DNA of 64,000 nt from Taibaiella sp965229095 (GTDB lineage: Bacteria > Bacteroidota > Bacteroidia > Chitinophagales > Chitinophagaceae), in assembly GCA_965229095.1 (NCBI GenBank), contig OZ245855.1, forward strand, positions 1,860,001 through 1,924,000. Reading direction: 5' to 3'. The position numbers and the translations under genes were made by a program. A model generated the notes under the pieces. It was not told where the DNA came from, ran no database searches, and saw nothing but the letters and a program-made list of their open reading frames with translations. Shown piece by piece: positions 8,668-16,078 of the stretch. The number at the start of each line of letters is the position of its first letter. The stretch's first letter is position 1.

Positions 8668-10899
8668 ATGAAAGCATTTCTGTTATTGCTCCTTGGAATT
8701 ACTTCCCTGGCTTTGAAAGCGGGGGCGCAGGGAGAGAATAATATCTGGGTTATAGGCTATGGCAATGGCATTGATTTCAACAGTGGCCCCGCTACATCCA
8801 TCACAACATCTGTATCAGGGAGCGGGGAATTGGTCAATCAAAGCGCAACGGTATGCAATGCCGCAGGAGCGTTGTTGTTTTATACCAATGGAAAAAAAAT
8901 ATGGGACAGGAATTATAATGTGATGCCCAACGGAATGCTTGCAGGAGTGGCTTTGGAGCTTGCCGCCAAACAAGGGACAGTCATTGTCCCTATCCCCAAC
9001 GATACCAACAGATACTATGTATTTTCATTACAGGCAACCTATGGAAGCACCTATACCGATCTTTCGGAAATTAACTCCCGTCTGTATTATACGATAGTCG
9101 ATATGCGCCTCAACAACGGATGGGGTGATGTGGTGCCGGGAGAAAAATGGAAATTACTCGATGGCTATCTTGCAGAGAAAATGATCGCTGTAGAAGGCGA
9201 CAAATGCAATACCTGGTTGGTGGTAAGGGCTAAAAAAACCAATGAATACAAAGCCTACGAAATCACAAGAGGCGGTATTAACCCCGCCCCCGTAGTATCC
9301 AATTGCGGCACATACCCTTTGCCGGCTTATACCTATTGTCCGCTCAGGGTATCCCATGACCGCAGGCGGCTAGCGGCCTCTTTGTCCAAAGGTCCTTTCA
9401 ACCAGGGTCTGGACGTAGGGATTGAATTATACGATTTCAATCCCGCTACAGGCGTACTGTCCAACCCGGCTATCATAGATAACGGGCTTAACCTGGGTAT
9501 TTCTGTGATCGGCCAGTTTTATGCCGACCTGTGTTTCTCTCCCGACGACAGCAAACTGTATGCGAGTTCTGTGCTCGCCGCAGTACCCGATCCCGTTCAG
9601 AATATATTTCAGTTCAATGTAAGTTTGCCTACGCCCGGAGCGATACAATCTTCCAGGTTTCCGGTATTAACGTCCCAGGCGCCCTCTCCTTTCTGGCCTG
9701 CCTACTATAGGTTCTGGGACCTGGAAGATGGGAAAGACGGCAAAATATACAGTGCCACAATCTTCAGTTGGTCGCCCTATATAGCCCCACAGCCCTTAAC
9801 CGTCATTCATAATCCCAACCAGTCAGGGGTGCTGTGTAACCCCGTAATTGATGCCTTTCCCTTCATTAATTTTACCAACAACCCGGGGTCAAGGGTATCC
9901 CTGCCCAACAAAGTCCCTAAACGCCCTTTGGTTGTTGTGGATACGCTGTATAGCCGGCGCGATACGGTAATTTGTTTTACACAAGACAGTGTTGTACTTA
10001 CTGCCGGCCCCGGCATTAACTATCTTTGGGAAGATGGCAGTGCTACTGCATCCAGGGCTATTAAAGAATCGGGCCAATACATCGTACACTACCAAGCCGA
10101 TGGCTGCACCGACAAGATAGATACCCTCAACGTGCAGTTCCTGCGCCTCCCGCTCGTATCCTGGGACAGCTTTGCCTGCAATAATGCACAAACCGGCAGT
10201 GCTTATGCCCGTCCGGTCGACAGTACATTGGTCACTTATACCTGGCGCAACAGTGACGGTACCCTATCATCCAGACAGACCCATACCGGCGATACCGTTA
10301 CGGGTCTCAATCCGGGCAATTATGTATTGGAGATCAGCACTGCATCCCATTGTGATACCACGATTCATTTCACGATCCTGCCCTACCCCGATATACACCT
10401 GGATGTCGACCCTGGCAAAGCTATCCTTCGTTATGGGGACAGCATTCAGCTTTATGCTTCCGGGGCACGTTTTTATGCCTGGTGGCCTTCGGGAACGGTA
10501 AGCAACGACACCATCGCGGCTCCTTTTGTACGGCCACTACAGCCTACTATTTATACCGTTATGGGATTGAATGAATACGGCTGCCGCGATACGGCCACCG
10601 TAAATATCGATATCGATTACACCTTGCCCCAATTGATACCTAATGCCTTTTCACCTAATGGCGATGGCCTGAACGATGTATTTAAAATAGCAGGTATTAC
10701 TTATCAGCAGATCGTGGAATTCCGTGTATTTAACCGATGGGGACAACAAGTATTTGAAACAACAGATCCACAAAAGGGATGGGACGGGACGCAGCAAGGG
10801 AAACCCTGCAATAGCGATACCTATTACTACCTGATCCGGCTTAACTACCCCGGCGGAATACAGAAAACCTTCAGAGGAGATATTGCATTAATAAGATAG
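8668..10899 (+). CDS. Large secreted protein with gliding-motility-associated C-terminal (T9SS type B) domain
   Basis: Start is set at the ATG at 8668, which opens directly on a signal peptide (MKAFLLLLLGITSLALKAGAQ); the earlier in-frame start at 8638 lies inside a terminator stem. The 743-residue protein has a long N-terminal region of WD/propeller-like character (about 25-420: NNIWVIGYGNGIDF, SATVCNAAGALLFYTNG, FSPDDSKLYAS), PKD/Ig-like segments, and a C-terminal type B sorting domain (about 655-743) with PNAFSPNGDGLNDVF, FNRWGQQVFE and WDGT. This architecture is typical of very abundant Bacteroidota cell-surface or adhesin-like proteins. The precise role is unknown. Confidence 0.9.
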   Translation: MKAFLLLLLGITSLALKAGAQGENNIWVIGYGNGIDFNSGPATSITTSVSGSGELVNQSATVCNAAGALLFYTNGKKIWDRNYNVMPNGMLAGVALELAAKQGTVIVPIPNDTNRYYVFSLQATYGSTYTDLSEINSRLYYTIVDMRLNNGWGDVVPGEKWKLLDGYLAEKMIAVEGDKCNTWLVVRAKKTNEYKAYEITRGGINPAPVVSNCGTYPLPAYTYCPLRVSHDRRRLAASLSKGPFNQGLDVGIELYDFNPATGVLSNPAIIDNGLNLGISVIGQFYADLCFSPDDSKLYASSVLAAVPDPVQNIFQFNVSLPTPGAIQSSRFPVLTSQAPSPFWPAYYRFWDLEDGKDGKIYSATIFSWSPYIAPQPLTVIHNPNQSGVLCNPVIDAFPFINFTNNPGSRVSLPNKVPKRPLVVVDTLYSRRDTVICFTQDSVVLTAGPGINYLWEDGSATASRAIKESGQYIVHYQADGCTDKIDTLNVQFLRLPLVSWDSFACNNAQTGSAYARPVDSTLVTYTWRNSDGTLSSRQTHTGDTVTGLNPGNYVLEISTASHCDTTIHFTILPYPDIHLDVDPGKAILRYGDSIQLYASGARFYAWWPSGTVSNDTIAAPFVRPLQPTIYTVMGLNEYGCRDTATVNIDIDYTLPQLIPNAFSPNGDGLNDVFKIAGITYQQIVEFRVFNRWGQQVFETTDPQKGWDGTQQGKPCNSDTYYYLIRLNYPGGIQKTFRGDIALIR

Positions 10900-10970
10900 C
10901 GACCAATAGCCGTCGTTCCATACTACAACAATACCCGGAAACCCGCAGTAAGACCCCCGAACTTATTTCT

Positions 10971-11276
10971 ATGGAGATCCAATACCGAACTACCTACTAT
11001 GTATGCATCCTGACCAATAACCTAAAAAATTTATGGAACATTGAAACAACGACCAACCCCGCAGACCGCTTGCAAACATTGGCTGAAAGTAAAGAACAGG
11101 AAGACAAATATCTCGTCTATTATGAAGCCTACAAGGAAGCATTGGATGCCGTGCGCCGGGAATCCAGGTTGCTGAGTTACTCACAACGAAAGTTAAAGAA
11201 ACTAGTGACATCAAAGAACCCGGAGTTGCTGTTTCTAAACCCGGAACAGGCGATAGCAGAACTTATTTCATCCTGA
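10971..11276 (+). CDS. Degenerate GIY-YIG nuclease-like protein
   Basis: The 101-residue protein follows the layout of small single-domain GIY-YIG proteins (YhbQ/UPF0213-like): YYVCILTNN at residues 9-17 takes the place of the GIY-type strand, Arg33 and Leu34 match the conserved Arg of helix 1, LVYYEAY (48-54) matches the LVYYE strand, Glu64 the metal-binding Glu, and KLKKL...NPE the C-terminal end. The YIG strand is lost: where the family has LYIGVT this protein reads LWNIETT, so the glycine is missing. It is therefore probably not an active nuclease or is under decay. It follows the large surface protein by about 70 bp. The family assignment is by eye. Confidence 0.6.
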   Translation: MEIQYRTTYYVCILTNNLKNLWNIETTTNPADRLQTLAESKEQEDKYLVYYEAYKEALDAVRRESRLLSYSQRKLKKLVTSKNPELLFLNPEQAIAELISS

Positions 11277-11423
11277 TTGCAGCAAAATCCCCGGGCTAGG
11301 CTACGGTTTCTTTACCACTCGTAGCGGCACACGGCGTCCAGCGAGAAAGACAATCTTTGTATACATGAACCGGAATATCCATGTCCGGCTCTAGACGTAT
11401 TTTATACCATCATCAGTGCTGCC

Positions 11424-11993
11424 CTAGTTACGAAGCGTATATTGCAGCAGGATGATACCGCTTTTGTAGGCTTCCGACTTTGTAAGCACCAATTGCTGAA
11501 AGTCTTCCAGTTCCTGGAATATAGGAATACCCCGCCCCAGCGCGACCGGGTTCACGAAGAAATTAAACTCATCTATAAGTCCTTCTTTAATTAATGCTGC
11601 CACAAAAGAACAGCCCCCATAAACGATCATATCTTTTCCCCTCTGTGCCTTAAGCCTTTTTACTTCCGTGGCCAGATCCTCGGTAGCCAGCTCCGTATTA
11701 TTCCATACCGACTGGCTAAGTGTTTTTGTAAACACGATCTTCTTTGCCGCAACAATCCTTTCTGCAAAAGCATACATAGGATCATCGGGCTTTGTGAAAG
11801 TATCTTCCCAATAAGGAATATAATCAACAGCCAGTTTCCTGCCGATAAGGATAGTATCGGTATCCTTGAATATATCAAGCACAGGGTTAAAGATGTCCTC
11901 TAGTGCCCAGGTCACCCATTTCTGGTCATCATATGGTCCTGCCGCGGCAAAACCATCGATAGAGACTTGTATTTGCAGTTTTAGTTTTCTCAT
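11424..11993 (-). CDS. RibD C-terminal/dihydrofolate reductase-like protein
   Basis: This 189-residue protein belongs to the RibD_C/DHFR-like family. It opens with MRKLKLQIQVSIDGFAA, the usual first strand of the family, and carries DTILIGRKLAVDYIPYW, an NTELATEDLATEVKRLKAQ helix, DMIVYGGCSFVAALIKEGL (NADPH-binding strand and glycine motif) and FFVNPVALGRG near the end. Family members are NADPH-dependent reductases, mostly of unknown physiological substrate; they often appear as stand-alone accessory genes. It has its own promoter region at 12126-12172. Not a true folate-pathway DHFR by length and motif. Confidence 0.88.
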   Translation of the reverse strand: MRKLKLQIQVSIDGFAAAGPYDDQKWVTWALEDIFNPVLDIFKDTDTILIGRKLAVDYIPYWEDTFTKPDDPMYAFAERIVAAKKIVFTKTLSQSVWNNTELATEDLATEVKRLKAQRGKDMIVYGGCSFVAALIKEGLIDEFNFFVNPVALGRGIPIFQELEDFQQLVLTKSEAYKSGIILLQYTLRN

Positions 11994-12125
11994 CGTTGTT
12001 GTTTATGATTAAAAATATTACGGTGTTCAATCGGCAGCTTTGCTTTATCGGGCGAAGCCGAAAGACGATAAAGATTATCCATTGAGTCCTCTTGCTGCAT
12101 TATCCATTTATGGGCACAAAAATAT

Positions 12126-12172
12126 GCAAGCAAGTACTTGCAAATATAAAGGCAAACATTTGCTTGCTCAAA
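12126..12172 (-). promoter_or_regulatory. Bacteroidota-type promoter with nested palindromes, for the DHFR-like gene
   Basis: Read on the minus strand, TTTG (12169-12172) and TATATTTG (12141-12148) are separated by 20 nt, a good match to the Bacteroidota -33 TTTG / -7 TAnnTTTG pattern. A perfect 12-bp palindrome GCAAGTACTTGC (12130-12141) abuts the -7 box on the start-site side, and a wider inverted pair GCAAGCAA (12126-12133) / TTGCTTGC (12160-12167) brackets the spacer. The arrangement looks like an operator over a promoter, but no regulator is encoded next to it. Confidence 0.55.
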
Positions 12173-12236
12173 TTTATTTTGTTAAAAACCGTGGGAGCAA
12201 AGCCGGGACGGAGAAAGTACCAAAAGCACAATGATT

Positions 12237-12244
12237 TATCTTTG
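12237..12244 (+). promoter_or_regulatory. Possible -7 promoter box for the adenylyltransferase-like gene
   Basis: TATCTTTG fits TAnnTTTG and lies 55 nt before the ATG at 12300. I see no clear TTTG at the expected -33 distance, so this is a tentative call. The divergent promoter for the neighbouring reductase gene lies about 70-90 bp to its left. Confidence 0.35.
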
Positions 12245-12299
12245 TGTGGTTTGATAAAGAGTGGAATAAGAAAAGAAGGATCATTTAATTTTTACTGCT

Positions 12300-13172
12300 A
12301 TGAACAGGGAAATGCAGTTGCAACAAGTCATTGACTGGGCCAATACTAACGAAGCGATCAGGGCGGCATTGCTGACCAGCTCTATGGTAAATCCGGACGC
12401 ACCGGTAGACCGTTTCAGCGACCTCAATATTGAACTCGTAGTCCGCGACCTGCCTCTTTTCCTATCGGATGATAGCTGGATCAGTCGCTTTGGTACGATA
12501 ATAGCTATTGTTGTAGAAGATGAAGCTGCTTTTGATGGCAAGCATGCCATGAGGATGGTTTTCTACGAAGATTATTCAAAGATCGATTTCAAGATTTATG
12601 GTATTCCCCGGTTCAGGGAGGAAGTGCTGGCCGATGAATTATGCGAAGATTGGGATGTAGGCTATAAAGTACTTGTGGACAAGGATAACCTAACCTCTGG
12701 GATGAAGCCCCCCACTTACCAATCCGTCCTTATCCGTAAACCGGAACAGGCCGAATATGATCATATCTTCAATGACTTCTGGTGGGACATGACTTATGTG
12801 GCCAAGTGTCTTTGCAGGGATGAACTGTTTTATGCCAAATTCATGTCGGAAGACAATATGCGGACCCAGTATCTTATAAAAATAATAGAATGGCATATAG
12901 GACTGGAACAGGGTTGGAACATTACCGTCAATAAAAAAGGCAGGTTCTTCAAAAGATACTTAAGCCCTGAACTGTGGCAGAAGATAGAAGCTACTTTTTC
13001 GGGCAGCGACATCGAAGACAACTGGGATGCCTTATTTGCCTATGCTGCGCTGGGCAGGGAGCTGGGCCTTGTTATTGCTGCGGCGCTGGGCTATCATTAC
13101 CCGCGACAGCTTGATGAAAAAATAAGCGCTTATTTGCATTGGGCAAGAGCGCTTGGCAAACCTGGTTCCTAA
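12300..13172 (+). CDS. Aminoglycoside 6-adenylyltransferase (ANT(6)) family protein with altered active site
   Basis: The 290-residue protein matches the ANT(6)/AadE/AadK family in length and order: an N-terminal nucleotidyltransferase domain (1-about 135, including WISRFGTII and KIDFKIY) and a C-terminal helical domain (ending YHYPRQLDEKISAYL). True enzymes transfer AMP to streptomycin. Here the nucleotide-binding loop reads SSMVNP (27-32) where the family has a GSR.N-like sequence, and the metal-binding Asp-x-Asp reads D41-L-N43. The third acidic residue, Asp96, is kept. With one metal ligand changed to Asn, resistance activity is doubtful. It may be a diverged homologue with another substrate. 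Confidence 0.75.
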   Translation: MNREMQLQQVIDWANTNEAIRAALLTSSMVNPDAPVDRFSDLNIELVVRDLPLFLSDDSWISRFGTIIAIVVEDEAAFDGKHAMRMVFYEDYSKIDFKIYGIPRFREEVLADELCEDWDVGYKVLVDKDNLTSGMKPPTYQSVLIRKPEQAEYDHIFNDFWWDMTYVAKCLCRDELFYAKFMSEDNMRTQYLIKIIEWHIGLEQGWNITVNKKGRFFKRYLSPELWQKIEATFSGSDIEDNWDALFAYAALGRELGLVIAAALGYHYPRQLDEKISAYLHWARALGKPGS

Positions 13173-13244
13173 TAAAAATATAAAACACGATACCGTAATC
13201 ATGGTCGTATCTACTTAGTCTGGAAATATCTCTATTTTTAGCAG

Positions 13245-13889
13245 ATGAAGATCCTCTCCCTGCTTTTTTATTTCCTGGCACACCATGGCGTATGGTCCTT
13301 CCTGGTCTTCCTGACACTGGGTACACTCCTTTGGGCATGGAGAAAAAAAGCCATTTATATTATCATTGCCTTTATCCTCGCCATACTCAATGTGTTTACC
13401 GGGCAATTTGCCAATGCCTGGTTCCTTGCACGTTTTGGCACCCGTGGCTCGGCAGTGATCACATTCTCCCAACAGACCAATTCCACCCTCAACGACGAAT
13501 ACATCTGGGACTATGATGTGGTGGTCAAAACAGCGGAAGGCAAAGATATTGTTACGGGATTTTCGACAACCACCGCATCCTTATATCCTATCCGCAACCA
13601 GATATTGATACCGCCCGAGGGCGAGCGGTTCGTGGTAAAGTATATACCGGGATTTGAAAAGAACATTGCCATCATGGTTAATGAATCGCCTTACGGCAAA
13701 AGATTACTGGTAGTGGAAAACAAACAACCACTGATCAAAGCGGAAAGACAATACCAGACCAGCGAGAACAATGCCGCCTTCCGGGAAGAATACCGCGAAG
13801 CGATCCAAACCTTCATCGACGATCCCGAAAATGCCTGGGATAGCATAAGCATAAGGCACTACCGGGAAGTGCTGCGCGGTCTGCCATAA
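13245..13889 (+). CDS. Hypothetical membrane protein
   Basis: This 214-residue protein has two N-terminal hydrophobic helices (about 14-30 and 35-58) followed by a soluble, mainly beta-predicted domain of about 150 residues (for example RGSAVITFSQQ, YDVVVKTAEGKDIVTGF, EGERFVVKYIPGF). The beta part resembles DUF3592-like membrane proteins, in which a helical anchor precedes a small beta domain, but I cannot confirm the family. It is 72 bp downstream of the adenylyltransferase-like gene and converges on the DUF92 gene with a 9-bp gap. Confidence 0.6.
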   Translation: MKILSLLFYFLAHHGVWSFLVFLTLGTLLWAWRKKAIYIIIAFILAILNVFTGQFANAWFLARFGTRGSAVITFSQQTNSTLNDEYIWDYDVVVKTAEGKDIVTGFSTTTASLYPIRNQILIPPEGERFVVKYIPGFEKNIAIMVNESPYGKRLLVVENKQPLIKAERQYQTSENNAAFREEYREAIQTFIDDPENAWDSISIRHYREVLRGLP

Positions 13890-13898
13890 CCAGGTCTT

Positions 13899-14624
13899 TC
13901 AATACAACAACAAATACATCAGGAAAGCTACCAGGGCCGCTACCAGGGTATTCAGCGCATTCACCAGGTCATTGTTCAGATAATGCTTCCGCTCCAGCGA
14001 GGCGCCCAGCACAGAATCGGCCAGGTTGCCCAGAGTGCCTGCAACAATAATGATACCCAGGGATAAATCAATGCCATGACCGGCTGCATAGATCAGGGCG
14101 ATCACCAGGGAACCGGCCATACCCAATAAAGTACCTTCCAGACTGATCACCCCATCCAGGCCACGTTCTTCCTTTTTGCCGGTAAGAATATTAAAAGCAT
14201 TACGACCATATACCATGCCCAGTTCCGAAGCCAGGCTGTCGGCCGTAGCAGAGGCAAGGGCTGCAGCAAGCAGCAAAGCATACAGCTCCTTATATACAGA
14301 AAAGGAGAAGGCCAGCAGGCCCAGAAGCGCCGCTACACCGCCATTAGCCAACACCTGGCCCAGTGTCCTCCTTTCGGGATGTATGCTTTGTACTGTGAGC
14401 TTTGCTTTGAGCTGTTTCCCATGAGCCGTGGCCAGCGTCGCCAGCAGGAAAAAGGCGGCCAGCAGGAGCAAGCCGGTATAATTGTCACCAAGATATACGC
14501 CCATCCCTACTACAAATGCACCCAGCCCGGCAACCAGGGTCAGCTTACGGGCTACAACACTTAACACAGCACCAGTAGCCAATACCGACATTGCGATAAA
14601 GAAAGAAGTATCGGGGGAAAACAT
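13899..14624 (-). CDS. DUF92 (TIGR00297) integral membrane protein
   Basis: This 241-residue, very hydrophobic protein has six or seven transmembrane helices and the conserved DUF92 segments: GLGAFVVGMGVYLG, RTLGQVLANGGVAALLG, ATADSLASELGMVYG, and SLEGTLLGMAGSL followed by GNLADSVLGASLERK. In plants the related VTE6 protein phosphorylates phytyl phosphate; the bacterial members are mostly uncharacterised, and an isoprenoid-phosphate kinase role is an inference by homology. Gene is monocistronic and converges with the preceding gene. Confidence 0.88.
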   Translation of the reverse strand: MFSPDTSFFIAMSVLATGAVLSVVARKLTLVAGLGAFVVGMGVYLGDNYTGLLLLAAFFLLATLATAHGKQLKAKLTVQSIHPERRTLGQVLANGGVAALLGLLAFSFSVYKELYALLLAAALASATADSLASELGMVYGRNAFNILTGKKEERGLDGVISLEGTLLGMAGSLVIALIYAAGHGIDLSLGIIIVAGTLGNLADSVLGASLERKHYLNNDLVNALNTLVAALVAFLMYLLLY

Positions 14625-14736
14625 GCGCTAAAAGTAGCTATTCCCTGATTACCCGCAAGTATTTTGCGGGAGAAAAATGTCACTTTCTGCCCTCTAAAAT
14701 GTCACGTATGATCTCGCCGTTCCGGTTCGTGCCCAG

Positions 14737-14744
14737 TACCTTTG
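14737..14744 (+). promoter_or_regulatory. Possible -7 promoter box for the DinB gene
   Basis: TACCTTTG fits the Bacteroidota TAnnTTTG -7 consensus and lies 40 nt before the ATG at 14784. No convincing -33 TTTG is visible 19-20 nt upstream. The same box sequence recurs before ccmC (49663) and the cobalamin riboswitch (54347). Confidence 0.4.
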
Positions 14745-14783
14745 CCTTAGTAAATTACTTTTCTGTTCTATAAAATAAATGAC

Positions 14784-15305
14784 ATGATAACCAATCAGGA
14801 AGCCTTATCCGAATTTGATGTTACTGCAACTACGCTGCTCCAAACCTTCAAGGCCTTCAGCCCCCGGCAATTCAATACCATCCCTTTTGAAGGAAGCTGG
14901 ACCGCAGGACAGGTGGGCGATCATTTGTTGCAATCCGCCGTCGGGCTACCCACCTTGTTGCAGGATACGACACAGGAAACCGACCGGCCCATCGATGCCA
15001 AAGCGGAAATAATCAGCACCGTATTCCTTGACTTTACTACCAAACTGAAAGCCCCCGATTTTATTATACCCTCAGACGGGCCACATGATAAAGCCGCTTT
15101 ACTGCAGTCGCTGACAACAACACTGGATGCGATAAAATCTACTGCCCGCTCCGTAGACCTTGCCAAGACTTGTACCAGCTTCGCCTTACCGCAAATAGGT
15201 GAGCTGACAGGCCTGGAATGGATTCATTTCGTTACCTGTCATATTAAACGGCATACCTGGCAATTGAACAATATCTACAACATAGTAGCTGTTACGGCAA
15301 GCTGA
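14784..15305 (+). CDS. DinB-family four-helix protein
   Basis: A 173-residue DinB/YfiT-like protein. Metal-ligand histidines are present in the expected places: the GDHLLQS helix (about residues 46-52) and the C-terminal HIKRHTWQL (about 153-161). Family members are metal-dependent thiol transferases or hydrolases, or are uncharacterised. It is flanked by a divergent DUF92 gene and a convergent response regulator, so context gives no role. The ATG at 14784 is preceded by a -7-like box. Confidence 0.85.
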   Translation: MITNQEALSEFDVTATTLLQTFKAFSPRQFNTIPFEGSWTAGQVGDHLLQSAVGLPTLLQDTTQETDRPIDAKAEIISTVFLDFTTKLKAPDFIIPSDGPHDKAALLQSLTTTLDAIKSTARSVDLAKTCTSFALPQIGELTGLEWIHFVTCHIKRHTWQLNNIYNIVAVTAS

Positions 15306-15402
15306 TCGCAATCCCCGATTCGCTTTCGTATTATCACACCAGCAAGGCCTTGGTAATGCTATTACCTCCTTGATGGTTACCCATAGCTTCCCGGCAGGAT
15401 GA

Positions 15403-16041
15403 CTATTCATCCAGTCCCAGGGTCAGTACTTTTTTTACCAACTCACTTATGGTATTGACTTCCAGCTTCGCAAAAATGCGGGCACGGTAATTGCGGACGG
15501 TATTGTAGCCGATAAACAAGGTAGCGGCAATTTCCTGGTTCGACTTCCCTGCAGCCAGCAGGCGAATGATCTCTTTCTCCCTTATCGTAAGCGACAACCG
15601 GGCATAGATATTCTTATGCTGCGGACGATCTTCCTGCTGCAGCTTGCTTTTAAGCGAAGGTTCAATATATGTCTCCTTGCGAAACACTGTCTCTATCGCT
15701 TCGATCAAAGTATGTTGTTGCGTGGTTTTGAGCAGGTAACCTAAAGCACCCTGCCGGAACATAGTCGAGATATAAAGAGAGCTGTTGTAATTGGTAAGCG
15801 CCAGGATGCCGATGCCAGGATATTGTTTCAGGATCAGGGGTACCAGCTCATCACCGGGCTTGCCGGGCAACTGGATATCCAGCAACAACACATCCGGCTG
15901 TTGCTCCGAAAGCCCTTCCAGCAAGGCATTTCCGTCGTTAAAGGCCCCGATGAGGCTAATGTGTGCATAGCCTTGCAACATATTCTTCAGCCCGTCGATG
16001 ATCATCGGGTGATCATCGACTATCATTACATTTATCTTCAT
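15403..16041 (-). CDS. NarL/FixJ (LuxR-type HTH) response regulator, module 2
   Basis: This 212-residue regulator has the same length as the module-1 regulator. The receiver domain carries VDD at residues 8-10, phosphoacceptor Asp55 in VLLLDIQLPG, and LLKTTQ with the conserved Lys. The LuxR-type HTH (about 147-205) includes SLTIREKEIIRLLAAGKSN and GYNTVRNYRARI. It is 37 bp downstream of its TPR histidine kinase. Parallel design of the two pairs suggests duplication; the recognition helices differ (YNTVRNY here, LGTVKNY in module 1), so their DNA targets may differ. Confidence 0.95.
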   Translation of the reverse strand: MKINVMIVDDHPMIIDGLKNMLQGYAHISLIGAFNDGNALLEGLSEQQPDVLLLDIQLPGKPGDELVPLILKQYPGIGILALTNYNSSLYISTMFRQGALGYLLKTTQQHTLIEAIETVFRKETYIEPSLKSKLQQEDRPQHKNIYARLSLTIREKEIIRLLAAGKSNQEIAATLFIGYNTVRNYRARIFAKLEVNTISELVKKVLTLGLDE

Positions 16042-16078
16042 ACACTTCTTCTGTTATAACCAAACCCATTCTAAAAAA

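Noticed and set aside
12040..12334. Short plus-strand open frames in the divergent gap before the ANT(6)-like gene
   Set aside because: They overlap the promoter elements, overlap each other in different frames, and have no protein-like character.
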